Origin: Candidatus Nitrosopelagicus sp.
Lineage (GTDB): Archaea; Thermoproteota; Nitrososphaeria; Nitrososphaerales; Nitrosopumilaceae
Length of the DNA: 64,000 nt
Assembly: GCA_028242535.1 (NCBI GenBank)
Contig: JAOJYB010000003.1
Location: forward strand, 42,519-106,518
Direction: 5' to 3'
Numbering within the stretch: position 1 is the first letter of the stretch; each line of letters starts with the position of its first letter. Of the stretch, positions 23,060 through 31,727 are shown piece by piece. The position numbers were made by a program, and so were the translations under genes. Below the pieces are notes generated by a model. The model searched no databases. It was not told the origin of the DNA and saw only the letters and a program-made list of their open reading frames with translations.

Positions 23060-24523
23060 ATGAATTTGATTTTTCTGAGTATTTTTGAGGAATTTCAAAA
23101 TTTATTCAAAGACGGATTCTTGTCAAAAATTGATACTGATGCTCTAGCAGATTCTAATGCTCGAGATTTAGTAAGATCATATTTTGAAAGAAATCCACTT
23201 CCCGAAATGGATAGTAATAATCCAGGTATGGAAATTATACTGAATGGGTTAGCAAACGTTCAAAATTTCGTAGGTGAGATTTCAATGGGAGAAGGTTCAC
23301 TAATTGCATCTGCTCCAATTTTGTTACTTGCTGCAAGTGTTGTAATTATTTTAGGCGTTTTAGGTGAGGCATTTTTCAAAAAGACTGGAATTCCAGACAT
23401 CGCATTTTTGATGATACTAGGTGTAATGATTGGACCAGTACTTGGAATTGTACAACCGGCTGCAGTTATAGAAATTGTTCCGTACTTTGCAGCGCTTGCA
23501 TTAATCATAATCATGTTTGATGGTGGGTATAATCTAAAGATTGGACAAATTATAAAGACTGCACACTTTTCATTGATTCTAGTAATTTTGGGATTTGCTG
23601 CAGCTGTTGGAACTGTTGGTGTATTTGGTCATTATGGTTTAGGATGGGAATGGCTTGATAGCATATTACTTGGAACAATAGTGGGTGGTAGCAGCTCGAT
23701 CATTGTTTTCGGTTTGGTTAGAAAACTGAGAATTTCAGACAAAGCAAAATCAATGCTTAGTTTTGAATCTGCATTAACTGATATTTTATCAACAATTGTT
23801 GCATTCATTTTGTTTGAAGCAGTACTGTCAGGAACATTCAGTATCGATCTGTTGGGCGAAACAATTGGAAGAGCAATTGCAGTTGGTTTGATACTTGGAT
23901 TCGGAGTAGGAATTCCATGGATGTTTATAATTTCCAAGTTAAGTAATGCACAACACAGTTACATGCTCACACTAGGCGTTCTGTTTTTGCTATTCTTCTT
24001 GGCAACCTCATTTGGAGAATCTGGAGCACTAACAGCCCTAGTCTTTGGATTAATGCTTGGAAACAAAAGGTATTTGCTCAAAAAACTACGAATCAAGCTA
24101 CCAGAACATACCATAGATAATTCACTTCATAGCCAGGTTACCTTCATTGTTAGAGCATTCTTCTTCGTCTTTGTAGGACTGTTAGCAAGCTTTGGCCAGA
24201 TTGAATATGTCATATTTGGAATTATAGCGGCGGTGGCAATCTACGTTGGAAGAATTATAATTACACATACAGCGCTTGTGCGTGGATTCTCTAGATTAGA
24301 TAAGAGTGTTACATCTGTAATGATACCAAGAGGATTAGCTGCGGCTGTACTAGCTACAATACCGCTTACAATGGGACTTCAAAATGGAGAGGCCTATCCG
24401 CAGATAATATTTTTCATAATACTAACATCTGTAATAATTACAACAATTGGATTGGGTAGAGCAAAGAAAATTCCACCACCAGAAGGTTCAGGTGGATTTG
24501 TTACAGAAACAAAAGATAAATAA
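23060..24523 (+). CDS. Cation/proton antiporter (CPA1/CPA2, NhaP or KefB type)
   Basis: The 487-aa protein has about 12 transmembrane helices after an unusual soluble N-terminal extension of roughly 70 residues (ALADSNARDLVRSYFERNPL). GVMIGPVLGIVQPAAVIEIV and FDGGYNLKIGQI are core motifs of the Na+/H+ or K+/H+ exchanger superfamily; GSSSIIVFGLVRKL and IPRGLAAAVLATIPLTMG match the later helices. It would exchange Na+ or K+ for H+ across the membrane in a marine or brackish cell. The soluble N-terminus is not a usual feature. Confidence 0.9.
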   Translation: MNLIFLSIFEEFQNLFKDGFLSKIDTDALADSNARDLVRSYFERNPLPEMDSNNPGMEIILNGLANVQNFVGEISMGEGSLIASAPILLLAASVVIILGVLGEAFFKKTGIPDIAFLMILGVMIGPVLGIVQPAAVIEIVPYFAALALIIIMFDGGYNLKIGQIIKTAHFSLILVILGFAAAVGTVGVFGHYGLGWEWLDSILLGTIVGGSSSIIVFGLVRKLRISDKAKSMLSFESALTDILSTIVAFILFEAVLSGTFSIDLLGETIGRAIAVGLILGFGVGIPWMFIISKLSNAQHSYMLTLGVLFLLFFLATSFGESGALTALVFGLMLGNKRYLLKKLRIKLPEHTIDNSLHSQVTFIVRAFFFVFVGLLASFGQIEYVIFGIIAAVAIYVGRIIITHTALVRGFSRLDKSVTSVMIPRGLAAAVLATIPLTMGLQNGEAYPQIIFFIILTSVIITTIGLGRAKKIPPPEGSGGFVTETKDK

Positions 24524-24528
24524 TTGCT

Positions 24529-25440
24529 TTATACGTCTATAGATTCTTTTAAGCCTTTGTAGCGATTTCGGATTGTAACTTCAGTAACATTTGCAGCTTC
24601 TGCAATGTCACGTTGTGTTTTGTCTTCACCATTTTTAACACAAGATAGATACAATGCTGCGGCTGCCAATCCCATTGGATCTTTTCCTGCAGATGCTTCG
24701 TTTGCTTGTGCAATTTTTAAGACTTTGATTGCATAACGTTTTGTTTTTTCTGCAATACCAATTTTACTTGCAATTCTTGCCACACATTGCACTGAATCAG
24801 TAACAGGCATTTTTAGATCTAATTCTTTAACTAATAATCTATAACAGCGTGCAATATCTTTTCTTTTGATGTTTGCAGCAATCTCAACATCTTTAAGATT
24901 TCTTGGTGTTTCTGTATCACGACATGCAGCATACAATGCAGATGCCATTAATGCAGAAATTGATCGTCCTCTTACAAGACCTTTGTCTAGTGCTTTACGA
25001 TAAATGTAAGCTGCTTTTTCAACAACAGATTCTGAAATTGCAAGTTTGTCTTTTAGTCTATTTAGTTCACTGAATGCTTGTCTAAAGTTTCTGTCAACTG
25101 GTTCATGAACTTGACTTCTACTGTCCCAGGTTCTTAATCTTTCAATTGTATTTTTCATTGATGCAGTAAGTGGTTTACCAGATGCATCTTTATTTACAGG
25201 ATTAATTACAGTTGCAAGACCCATGTCATGCATTGTTAGTGATGTTGGTGCACCAGCTCTTGCTCTGTCACCATGTTCATCTTGTGTAAAGGAACGCCAT
25301 TCAGGACCAGATTCTTGTAGTTTTTCTGACATTACAAAACCACATTTGGAGCAAAACATTTCGCCAGATTCATTATCTGTGACCATTTTACCTTTAACAC
25401 AACGTGGGCAACTATCTTTTGAGGCGCCTTGATTAACCAT
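24529..25440 (-). CDS. tfb: Transcription initiation factor TFB
   Basis: TFIIB homologue that recruits RNA polymerase to TBP-bound promoters. The 303-aa protein has a zinc ribbon CPRCVKGK...CSKCGFVMSE (residues about 12-40), the B-finger/reader region near PEWRSFTQDEHGDRARAGAP and two cyclin repeats: the first about residues 110-200, the second ending in ANVTEVTIRNRYKGLKES. One of several TFBs expected in the organism. Converges with the antiporter, 5 nt between stops. Confidence 0.96.
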   Translation of the reverse strand: MVNQGASKDSCPRCVKGKMVTDNESGEMFCSKCGFVMSEKLQESGPEWRSFTQDEHGDRARAGAPTSLTMHDMGLATVINPVNKDASGKPLTASMKNTIERLRTWDSRSQVHEPVDRNFRQAFSELNRLKDKLAISESVVEKAAYIYRKALDKGLVRGRSISALMASALYAACRDTETPRNLKDVEIAANIKRKDIARCYRLLVKELDLKMPVTDSVQCVARIASKIGIAEKTKRYAIKVLKIAQANEASAGKDPMGLAAAALYLSCVKNGEDKTQRDIAEAANVTEVTIRNRYKGLKESIDV

Positions 25441-25553
25441 AATGTTAATCCATTACAGAATTGGTTTATAATCCTAATTGTTTGGTTGTGCCTAAATTGA
25501 GCCTAAAATGACTCTGTAATATCAGTTAATTATAGAAAAGGTTGATTATTGGT

Positions 25554-27893
25554 ATGAATTCTAAATTTCTCATAATTCCAGTTTTTCTTATAGGATTATT
25601 ATTTTTAGGATTAGTTCCAGATTCATTAGGACATGGTCTTGGTTCTGAGACAATGCCTCCAGTAATGATTGGCGATACAGAAGCCACTCTAGAAGTTAAT
25701 TCATTTACAAATTATGTTGACATTGATGGAGAAGAAGTTGGAATAAAGCAGATTACAATTAATTTGTTTGAGAGTTTTATTGGCATGAATTCCAATGCTG
25801 TAGAACCAATCAACAACGTAACATTTCAAGTTGAATTGATAAAAGGGAATACCATACTAATTAATGAAATATTTCAAAGAGACGATGGTGTTTTGATAAT
25901 GAATCTTATGCCATCAAATAATGAAGATGTAAGAGTTTTGGAACGTGAAACAGTTGCATCATTTTTGGGATTAGCAAGTGAACAATACAACTTTGAAGGA
26001 GAGATTTTTGAAAATGGTGGTTTGTATGAGTTTAAAATTACAGTTATAACAATTAATAGTTACGATAATGTTTTAATGGATCCTGTAAATTATGAACTTG
26101 GAATTTCAATTGAAGAAACCACTAGATATGATATCAAGGATGTAAATTATGGAATACAGAGTTTAGGGATTATCACATACTTTGATCAAATAATAGATTT
26201 TGAATATGATGATCAGACAAAAGAAATAAAATTTTCATTTCCATTTAAATGGAATCAGAAAACAATTGATCAGACAACTGTAATACATGGAGAAGTTTTG
26301 GTGCCAAAAACATTTGGTGATCTTTTAGTTTCAAAGTATGTTGCAACATTAAATGGATTGGAGTTACCTGAATCAATGGTAAATATAGATGACTTTTCAG
26401 CTGATGATAGACTTGTTCATGTTGTTGTAAGTCAAAATGAATTACAGGAGATTTTTCTAACCAGTCAATTTAATGAAGATTTGATTTTGATGACAATAAA
26501 ACCTGAAAGTACTTTACCATTATCAGGAGTTACAGAAAATGGACAATTCAAAATTAAGTTATGGTGGGATAGTGAATTAAAATCTGGGCAAACTTCAATT
26601 CTTCATTATGATGTGTTAGATACATTTCTCAGAGACAAGCCAATTGCAGTTCCATACGAATTAAAATTATTCCATAATGAAAAAGAAATACAAAGTAAAA
26701 CTGGAATAAGTACTGGCTCAAAAATACAAAGTGATAATTTTGAGTTTTTCATTCCAACTGATATATCTGGAATTTTAGTTGTGAAATTTGAGAATCTCGA
26801 TGGAAGTAAACTGGCAAATGTTGAATTTCCAATAATAATAGATAGAAAAAATCCTATTTCAACTAGTTACCAAATACCTAACTGGGTAAAAAATAATGCT
26901 GGATGGTGGGCAGATGGACAGATTCCAGATTCTGCGTTTGTGCAGGGAATACAATTCTTGATCAAGGAAGGAATTATCGTTATTCCTCCAACAGAGCAGG
27001 AAGCAAGTTCGGAATCTACATCTATTCCAGCTTGGATTAAGAATAATGCTGGATGGTGGGCAGATGGACAGATTCCAGATTCTGCGTTTGTGCAAGGAAT
27101 ACAATTCTTGATCAAGGAAGGAATTATCGTTATAGAACAAGAACGGCTGGAAACAGAATCACAAGTTGTTGAATCATTAGACCTAACTATCTCATCTCCG
27201 CCTAAATTTGAGAAATATTTTGGAAAGTATGTTGATGTGTTTGGTGTTCCCATTTATGCAACATCACAAGTAACCGATGGCAAAGTGTTACACGCAGCAA
27301 ATGTTCTTGCACAGTATTTAGACAATGATGCAGATGGCACACCTGACAATCCACTTGTGGTGGAGAAACTAAAGGAAACAAACTCAGTAATCCCATTATT
27401 TGCCAATGAATGGGAAGATGAGACTAGTAAAATTTGGGATGACTTTAGTGATGACGGTTACGGTTATGAGCTTAATTGTTGGATTGCACTTTATGCGGAT
27501 GAAACAAACCCCAGAAATCAGTTTGATGCATCATTAGAAGAAATCTTGCATATGATCACACAGTGTGGTTATGGAGAAGCGTACCCAGAAATTTTTGCTG
27601 AAAAAGAAGGATCTGCTCTTTCTAATGCAATGACAAATGCAATTGAATCTAGGCACTACAATCCATTCGTTGATGAAAGGATGCCGTTTGAAGATCAGCA
27701 TACTGAATACATCTATTGGGCACTGACATCAATTTTGGGTGCACAAGAAAACAGACTGGGTGAAATTGGACAAGAATGGAAGTTAAACACTAAAGAAAAA
27801 ATCATGGAAGGGGATCCTGATATCTATAATTTACTTACTGAACCTGAATACAAGTTTCCAACAATTCTACCTGATGGGAATTATCAAGGCTAG
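25554..27893 (+). CDS. Secreted protein with twin WxxNNAGWW repeats and a metal-binding C-domain
   Basis: I start at ATG 25554, four codons inside the ORF track, so the signal peptide MNSKFLIIPVFLIGLLFLGL is complete. The 779-aa product has a large beta-rich N-domain, then two copies of a 37-residue unit (W[IV]KNNAGWWADGQIPDSAF, then VQGIQFLIKEG) found in many thaumarchaeal surface proteins, and a C-terminal domain with a Ca2+-loop-like DNDADGTPDN and LEEILHMITQCG, which looks like a metallopeptidase or binding site (E..LH). The repeats are nearly identical in DNA. Likely an S-layer-associated or cell-surface enzyme. Confidence 0.8.
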   Translation: MNSKFLIIPVFLIGLLFLGLVPDSLGHGLGSETMPPVMIGDTEATLEVNSFTNYVDIDGEEVGIKQITINLFESFIGMNSNAVEPINNVTFQVELIKGNTILINEIFQRDDGVLIMNLMPSNNEDVRVLERETVASFLGLASEQYNFEGEIFENGGLYEFKITVITINSYDNVLMDPVNYELGISIEETTRYDIKDVNYGIQSLGIITYFDQIIDFEYDDQTKEIKFSFPFKWNQKTIDQTTVIHGEVLVPKTFGDLLVSKYVATLNGLELPESMVNIDDFSADDRLVHVVVSQNELQEIFLTSQFNEDLILMTIKPESTLPLSGVTENGQFKIKLWWDSELKSGQTSILHYDVLDTFLRDKPIAVPYELKLFHNEKEIQSKTGISTGSKIQSDNFEFFIPTDISGILVVKFENLDGSKLANVEFPIIIDRKNPISTSYQIPNWVKNNAGWWADGQIPDSAFVQGIQFLIKEGIIVIPPTEQEASSESTSIPAWIKNNAGWWADGQIPDSAFVQGIQFLIKEGIIVIEQERLETESQVVESLDLTISSPPKFEKYFGKYVDVFGVPIYATSQVTDGKVLHAANVLAQYLDNDADGTPDNPLVVEKLKETNSVIPLFANEWEDETSKIWDDFSDDGYGYELNCWIALYADETNPRNQFDASLEEILHMITQCGYGEAYPEIFAEKEGSALSNAMTNAIESRHYNPFVDERMPFEDQHTEYIYWALTSILGAQENRLGEIGQEWKLNTKEKIMEGDPDIYNLLTEPEYKFPTILPDGNYQG
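26892..27134 (+). repeat. Nearly identical 93-bp direct repeats inside the secreted protein gene
   Basis: The units beginning AATAATGCTGGATGGTGGGC at 26892 and at 27042 are offset by 150 nt and match over about 93 nt with a single difference that I can see. They encode the duplicated WxxNNAGWW domain. Near identity at silent sites indicates recent duplication or ongoing gene conversion, so copy number may vary among strains. Confidence 0.8.
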
Positions 27894-27906
27894 TTTGATT
27901 ACAAAA

Positions 27907-29448
27907 TTATTTTAGTCTATTTTTTATTGCAATGATTACTGCGGCTGGTGCTACAAAGTACATTCCAATGTTTAGTAGAATGATTCCAATACCATAACCT
28001 AACATTTCTTGCTCAGAGTCAACATCAACGTAGTTGAGTAGTGTTAATGAAGTGAGTAATGGTGTTAGTGTTACTTTTACTGCTTCTTTGAAGATTGGAT
28101 TCTCTCTTTCATAATCTGCTACATATGGTGAAAATGAATAGTAGAATTGGTTGAATCCTGTCATGAATACTGTACCGGATTGTGTTGTCATAACGGTATT
28201 ATCTCTAATCTCTCTCAAGAATTGAACTTGTGGTGCCATTTCACTACCAAATGCTGCAGTTGCAATTAGACATCCACCACCTTCTTCATTAGAACCAGTT
28301 ACTTCTTCGGAGTCTTCAGAAGGTGGAGGTCCTGAATGAATTAGTTTGAACGATTGCATCAGGTCATTTATTTCGTCTTCATGATTGTAATAGTCAGTTA
28401 AATGATTTGTATATTGAATTGTGTAAACTCGATTATCATTAACAAACATGATTGTCGAAAAGCCTACTTCTCTTACTACATCATTTAGATTTTCAAATTT
28501 TCCTGTTGCACGAAGGATGTATGCAGGATTATCATCAATTGATGTTCGTCCTTCATCCGTAATTGTTAAAACTTTCTGTGTAATCAGAGGGCTAATCTTA
28601 TCTTGTAATTTTAAAATTTCATCTGCAAGAGTACCAGATGTACCATCAATGGTTAGTGATAATGCAGGACTTGAAGTTGAAGTTTGAGGTCCTAAAACAA
28701 CTAGATCAGGAACGTTAGAATCAGTTTTTGGTGGTGATTGTATTAACCATCCAACTGGGGACTTGAAAGAAACTCCAAGATAGTTGTTAGTGTAAAGTTC
28801 AGGTGCGGTCTGCATAATTGGTGTGTTGGTACTTGTTGGAGATTTCAAATCCAAAATATTTGAAATTTCACTACGATCTTTAACAATTGCCTTAGTGACA
28901 ATTGCTTTGAATGTTTGAACTGCTTGATCATTTGGCATTGTTTCTAATTCCGCAAGTTTATCTAAAGTTTCAAAACTTTCTTGAGTGATAATTCTTCCAA
29001 ATACAGTATATTGACCATCAAGGAAAGTAGAATCTTTGTGAATAATAAAAAATTGTGAGCCAGCACTGTTTGGATCATTTGAACGTGCCATAGATACAAT
29101 TCCTCTTTCATGTGAGATGTCATTAAATTCTGCATCTATTGAATATCCAGGATCACCTGTACCCCACAATGATGGAGATACCCCGGCTTGTGCAGTTAAG
29201 GGATCACCTCCTTGAATCATAAATCCATTAATAATTCTATGAAAGATGATTCCATCGTAAACTCCATCTTCTGTTAATTTTAGAAAATTATCAACATGAT
29301 TTGGTGCGTGATCTGGAAAAAATTCAATAACAATATCACCAGAACCAGTTTCTAGAACAACTACAATGTCTTCGTTTTCTGCAAAAGCTTGAGGAGTGAT
29401 GGCTATAATCAATAATGTAAGAGGTATGGAGAGGAATTTTCCATTCAT
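27907..29448 (-). CDS. Secreted cyclophilin fused to a PsbP-like and a CFI-box C-terminal region
   Basis: The 513-aa protein has a signal peptide (MNGKFLSIPLTLLIIAITPQ), then a cyclophilin domain (residues about 28-190: FHRIINGFMIQGGD, GSQFFI and the FGRIIT region), a middle PsbP/DUF1795-like region (LGVSFKSPVGWLIQSPPK onward), and a C-terminal CFI-box-type segment GGCLIATAAFGSEMAPQVQF with LREIRDNTV, followed by a Tyr/Phe-rich region and a terminal transmembrane helix. The order suggests an exported foldase held at the membrane through its C-terminus. Cys of CLIATA may be modified or anchor the protein. Confidence 0.85.
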   Translation of the reverse strand: MNGKFLSIPLTLLIIAITPQAFAENEDIVVVLETGSGDIVIEFFPDHAPNHVDNFLKLTEDGVYDGIIFHRIINGFMIQGGDPLTAQAGVSPSLWGTGDPGYSIDAEFNDISHERGIVSMARSNDPNSAGSQFFIIHKDSTFLDGQYTVFGRIITQESFETLDKLAELETMPNDQAVQTFKAIVTKAIVKDRSEISNILDLKSPTSTNTPIMQTAPELYTNNYLGVSFKSPVGWLIQSPPKTDSNVPDLVVLGPQTSTSSPALSLTIDGTSGTLADEILKLQDKISPLITQKVLTITDEGRTSIDDNPAYILRATGKFENLNDVVREVGFSTIMFVNDNRVYTIQYTNHLTDYYNHEDEINDLMQSFKLIHSGPPPSEDSEEVTGSNEEGGGCLIATAAFGSEMAPQVQFLREIRDNTVMTTQSGTVFMTGFNQFYYSFSPYVADYERENPIFKEAVKVTLTPLLTSLTLLNYVDVDSEQEMLGYGIGIILLNIGMYFVAPAAVIIAIKNRLK

Positions 29449-29523
29449 AAATTTTAAAATTTTATCTATAATAAAAATTAGATCTGCAATTGACTTTTAA
29501 CGATCTATTTTTCAACTTGTTCT

Positions 29524-30027
29524 ATGGAATTTGATGAAAAGATCCATACACATTTGATGTCTGTTTGGAGAGAATCAAAATCGTTTTTTGGTATTGGTGG
29601 GAAAGAAGGGATGCTAATTTTAACAGATAATCATTTCATATTTCTAAAAAGAACTGAGAGAATGAAAAAATGGTGGGGGGCAGCAAGTAAAAGACAGATA
29701 GTTACACTATTACAAAATAAAAATACAATGACTGACAAATTGGATGGATATGAGGAAAAAGACTTGAAAATAGATTTGGAAGAAGTAAAAGAAAAATATA
29801 TCAGTAAAATTACATTTGACAATATTTTAGAAATTGATGAAGAAGAAAAAACATGGGGTAGTGTATTACAAATAAAAGCTATTGAAAATGGTAAAGAGAA
29901 AAATTTTGAATTTTCGATTGTACAAGACTGGGTAAAATATCCAATTAAAGATCCAACAAAATATCTTAGTGTTAATTGGAAACCTTGTGTAGAATTCATT
30001 AAATCAAGACAAAGAGTCACAAAATAA
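29524..30027 (+). CDS. Soluble hypothetical protein, possibly PH-like
   Basis: A 167-aa protein with MEFDEKIHTHLMSVWRESKS then GGKEGMLILTDNHFIFLKRT, a bPH-like strand pattern in which a membrane- or ligand-contacting domain starts, interrupted by a charged helix (KIDLEEVKEKYISKI) and ending SVNWKPCVEFIKSR. The Gly-Met-Leu-x-Leu-Thr-Asp-x-x-x-x-Phe motif is typical of bacterial PH-like domains. Its stop lies 1 nt before the ATG of CbiE, so it is probably the first gene of an operon with cbiE and the HEPN protein. Confidence 0.7.
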   Translation: MEFDEKIHTHLMSVWRESKSFFGIGGKEGMLILTDNHFIFLKRTERMKKWWGAASKRQIVTLLQNKNTMTDKLDGYEEKDLKIDLEEVKEKYISKITFDNILEIDEEEKTWGSVLQIKAIENGKEKNFEFSIVQDWVKYPIKDPTKYLSVNWKPCVEFIKSRQRVTK

Positions 30028-30028
30028 A

Positions 30029-30727
30029 ATGAACAAAGTTTTTGCTGTAGGAGTGGGTCCAGGCTCACCAAAATATGTTACAGATATTGTAAAAGATGCA
30101 ATATCACAATGTGATGTTGTAATTGGTTATGGATATACGATAAAAACAATTGAAGAGTTTGTCAAAGGGAAAAAAATACTTGAAATAACGATGCAGAATC
30201 AAGAAGACGCATATCAAGAGATTGCAAAAGAGGACAATCATACAATACTAGTTCCTTTTACAGGTGATGTCAACTTTTCAGAATCTGAAGTAGTTGATAG
30301 ATTAATTGAGATTTATGATAAAGTGGAGATAATTCCTGGAATTAGTTCAACGCAAGTAGCTGCATCACGTGCGAGAGTCCCAACTGACAAGTCCAAAGTA
30401 ATTACTATGCATATTTCAACATCAATTGAAGAGAAAAAATTAGAATTACAAAAAGCATTAATTGACGGTCTTAGTGTTATACTAGTTCCAAGACCATGGC
30501 CAAAAGTTCCAGAAAAACATTTTATGCAATCTGAAATTGCAAAATATTTGAAACAAAATGGTTTTGATACTTCAAAGATGAAAGTACATGTCTACGAGTC
30601 AATAACTACAGAAAATGAAACAAATTTCGAGGGTACAGTTGATCAATTAGAAGGAAAAGAGTTCTCAGACCTCTCTGTAATGGTTTTCAATCAGGCAACA
30701 CTTGAATCGTATACCAATTTTGAATAG
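30029..30727 (+). CDS. cbiE: Cobalt-precorrin-7 C5-methyltransferase
   Basis: Corrin methyltransferase acting late in anaerobic cobalamin synthesis. The 232-aa tetrapyrrole-methylase fold shows VFAVGVGPGSPKYVTDIV (GxGPG loop), LVPFTGDVNFSESEVVDRLI (the G-D-V/P motif, with the form TGDVNFSE typical of CbiE) and IIPGISSTQVAASRARVP. No CbiT domain is fused. The gene begins 1 nt after the upstream PH-like protein and ends 2 nt before the HEPN protein, a tight three-gene run. CbiH and BluB are elsewhere in the window. Confidence 0.88.
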   Translation: MNKVFAVGVGPGSPKYVTDIVKDAISQCDVVIGYGYTIKTIEEFVKGKKILEITMQNQEDAYQEIAKEDNHTILVPFTGDVNFSESEVVDRLIEIYDKVEIIPGISSTQVAASRARVPTDKSKVITMHISTSIEEKKLELQKALIDGLSVILVPRPWPKVPEKHFMQSEIAKYLKQNGFDTSKMKVHVYESITTENETNFEGTVDQLEGKEFSDLSVMVFNQATLESYTNFE

Positions 30728-30729
30728 TT

Positions 30730-31158
30730 ATGGGTAAAAAAGCACCAATGTGGGCTCCATCAAAAAAAGAATTAGAGAAAATATTAGAAGTAGATAACGT
30801 ACATGAATTATTTCTAGTTGGACAGGTTTGTATCGAGAGAATGTTAGAGAAAATATTAGAAAAGAAATTCAATATTCCTATAGAAGCATTAGATGATCCA
30901 ATGATTATGTGGACACAAAAATACTTGATACTAGAAAAATCAGGTCTACTCAAAGGTAATGTAAAGAAAAATGTTCGTTTGATTAACAGTATAAGAAATA
31001 GATATGCACATAGATTGAAACCTGATGAAAAAGCGATTGGAAACAATATTAGAGAATTAGAGTATCTTGGTGTATCACATACAAATCCAACCACGAAATT
31101 TGAAAAGTATAGAATTTGTGTGATTAGTACTTTTACAGTATTAGAGAAAATGTTGTAA
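30730..31158 (+). CDS. HEPN-like domain protein
   Basis: The 142-aa helical protein ends its core with NSIRNRYAHRLKPDEKA: RNRYAH fits the R-x4-6-H active-site motif of HEPN domains, which often are RNases or nucleotidyl-transfer targets. Helices include ELFLVGQVCIERMLEKILEK and ILEKSGLLKGNVKKNVRLI. There is no adjacent MNT nucleotidyltransferase, so it is not an obvious HEPN/MNT toxin pair. It is 2 nt downstream of cbiE and 30 nt before an AN1 zinc-finger gene. Enzyme activity is inference from the motif only. Confidence 0.65.
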   Translation: MGKKAPMWAPSKKELEKILEVDNVHELFLVGQVCIERMLEKILEKKFNIPIEALDDPMIMWTQKYLILEKSGLLKGNVKKNVRLINSIRNRYAHRLKPDEKAIGNNIRELEYLGVSHTNPTTKFEKYRICVISTFTVLEKML

Positions 31159-31188
31159 ATTTATTAGAGAAAAAATCTATTCAATATT

Positions 31189-31410
31189 ATGAAGCCAGAA
31201 AAATGTGCATATTGTGGAGATATGGTAGACATTCCATTTGAATGCACATATTGTAAAGATCCATTTTGTGATGAACATAGACTTCCAGAAGACCATCGCT
31301 GTGTAAAATTAACAGTGATAAGAGCAAAAAAGTTTGGAGAGAACAGAGTGATTAGAGATGGCGGACCGGATTCTAGTAAATTCAAAAAATTCTTTGGAAG
31401 ATTTCGATAA
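31189..31410 (+). CDS. AN1-type zinc-finger protein
   Basis: The 73-aa protein carries an AN1 finger: CAYCGDMVDIPFECTYCKDP then FCDEHRLPEDHRC, cysteines and histidines at the normal AN1 spacing (CxxC, CxxC, Cx4H...HxC). The tail ends in basic KKFFGRFR. Archaeal AN1 proteins are small and some are linked to ubiquitin-like or membrane processes. Same strand as HEPN gene, 30 nt apart. Confidence 0.85.
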   Translation: MKPEKCAYCGDMVDIPFECTYCKDPFCDEHRLPEDHRCVKLTVIRAKKFGENRVIRDGGPDSSKFKKFFGRFR

Positions 31411-31411
31411 T

Positions 31412-31726
31412 TTAGTAATCTGCTTTTGTTGGATCAATTTTTGAACGCCTAGCTTGATAAAATAATGTAACAGCTAATGCAAGCATTACCAAAATTGACA
31501 TCCATAATGGTTCTACATGTACATTATTCTCTTGTGTAACAATCATTGAAGGAGAAACAACATAAATCACAGATAAGATTATCATAGAAACTCCCTGCAC
31601 AGAAAGTTTTTTCCATGAAGAAATTTTGATTGCCCTGCTGATTAATTCTATTATGATAAGAGCCAGAAATGGATAGATTGTGAAGGCCAAGAAATCAATT
31701 ATGTCAACTGAGCCAGGATGAGACAT
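31412..31726 (-). CDS. Small three-helix membrane protein
   Basis: A 104-aa membrane protein with three hydrophobic helices (FLAFTIYPFLALIIIELISR, VSMIILSVIYVVSPSM, WMSILVMLALAVTLFYQARR) and a short cytoplasmic tail. It converges with the AN1 finger gene (1 nt between stops) and is 1 nt from the GINS gene on the same strand. Function unknown. Confidence 0.7.
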   Translation of the reverse strand: MSHPGSVDIIDFLAFTIYPFLALIIIELISRAIKISSWKKLSVQGVSMIILSVIYVVSPSMIVTQENNVHVEPLWMSILVMLALAVTLFYQARRSKIDPTKADY

Positions 31727-31727
31727 G

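Noticed and set aside
26859-27253. Minus-strand ORFs over the WxxNNAGWW repeats as a repeated protein
   Set aside because: They mirror the duplicated plus-strand domain and lack start context; the repeat belongs to the secreted protein.
30730-31158. HEPN gene plus a neighbour as a toxin-antitoxin pair
   Set aside because: No MNT-type nucleotidyltransferase or other antitoxin is adjacent; CbiE and the AN1 finger are not antitoxins. Only the HEPN domain call is kept.
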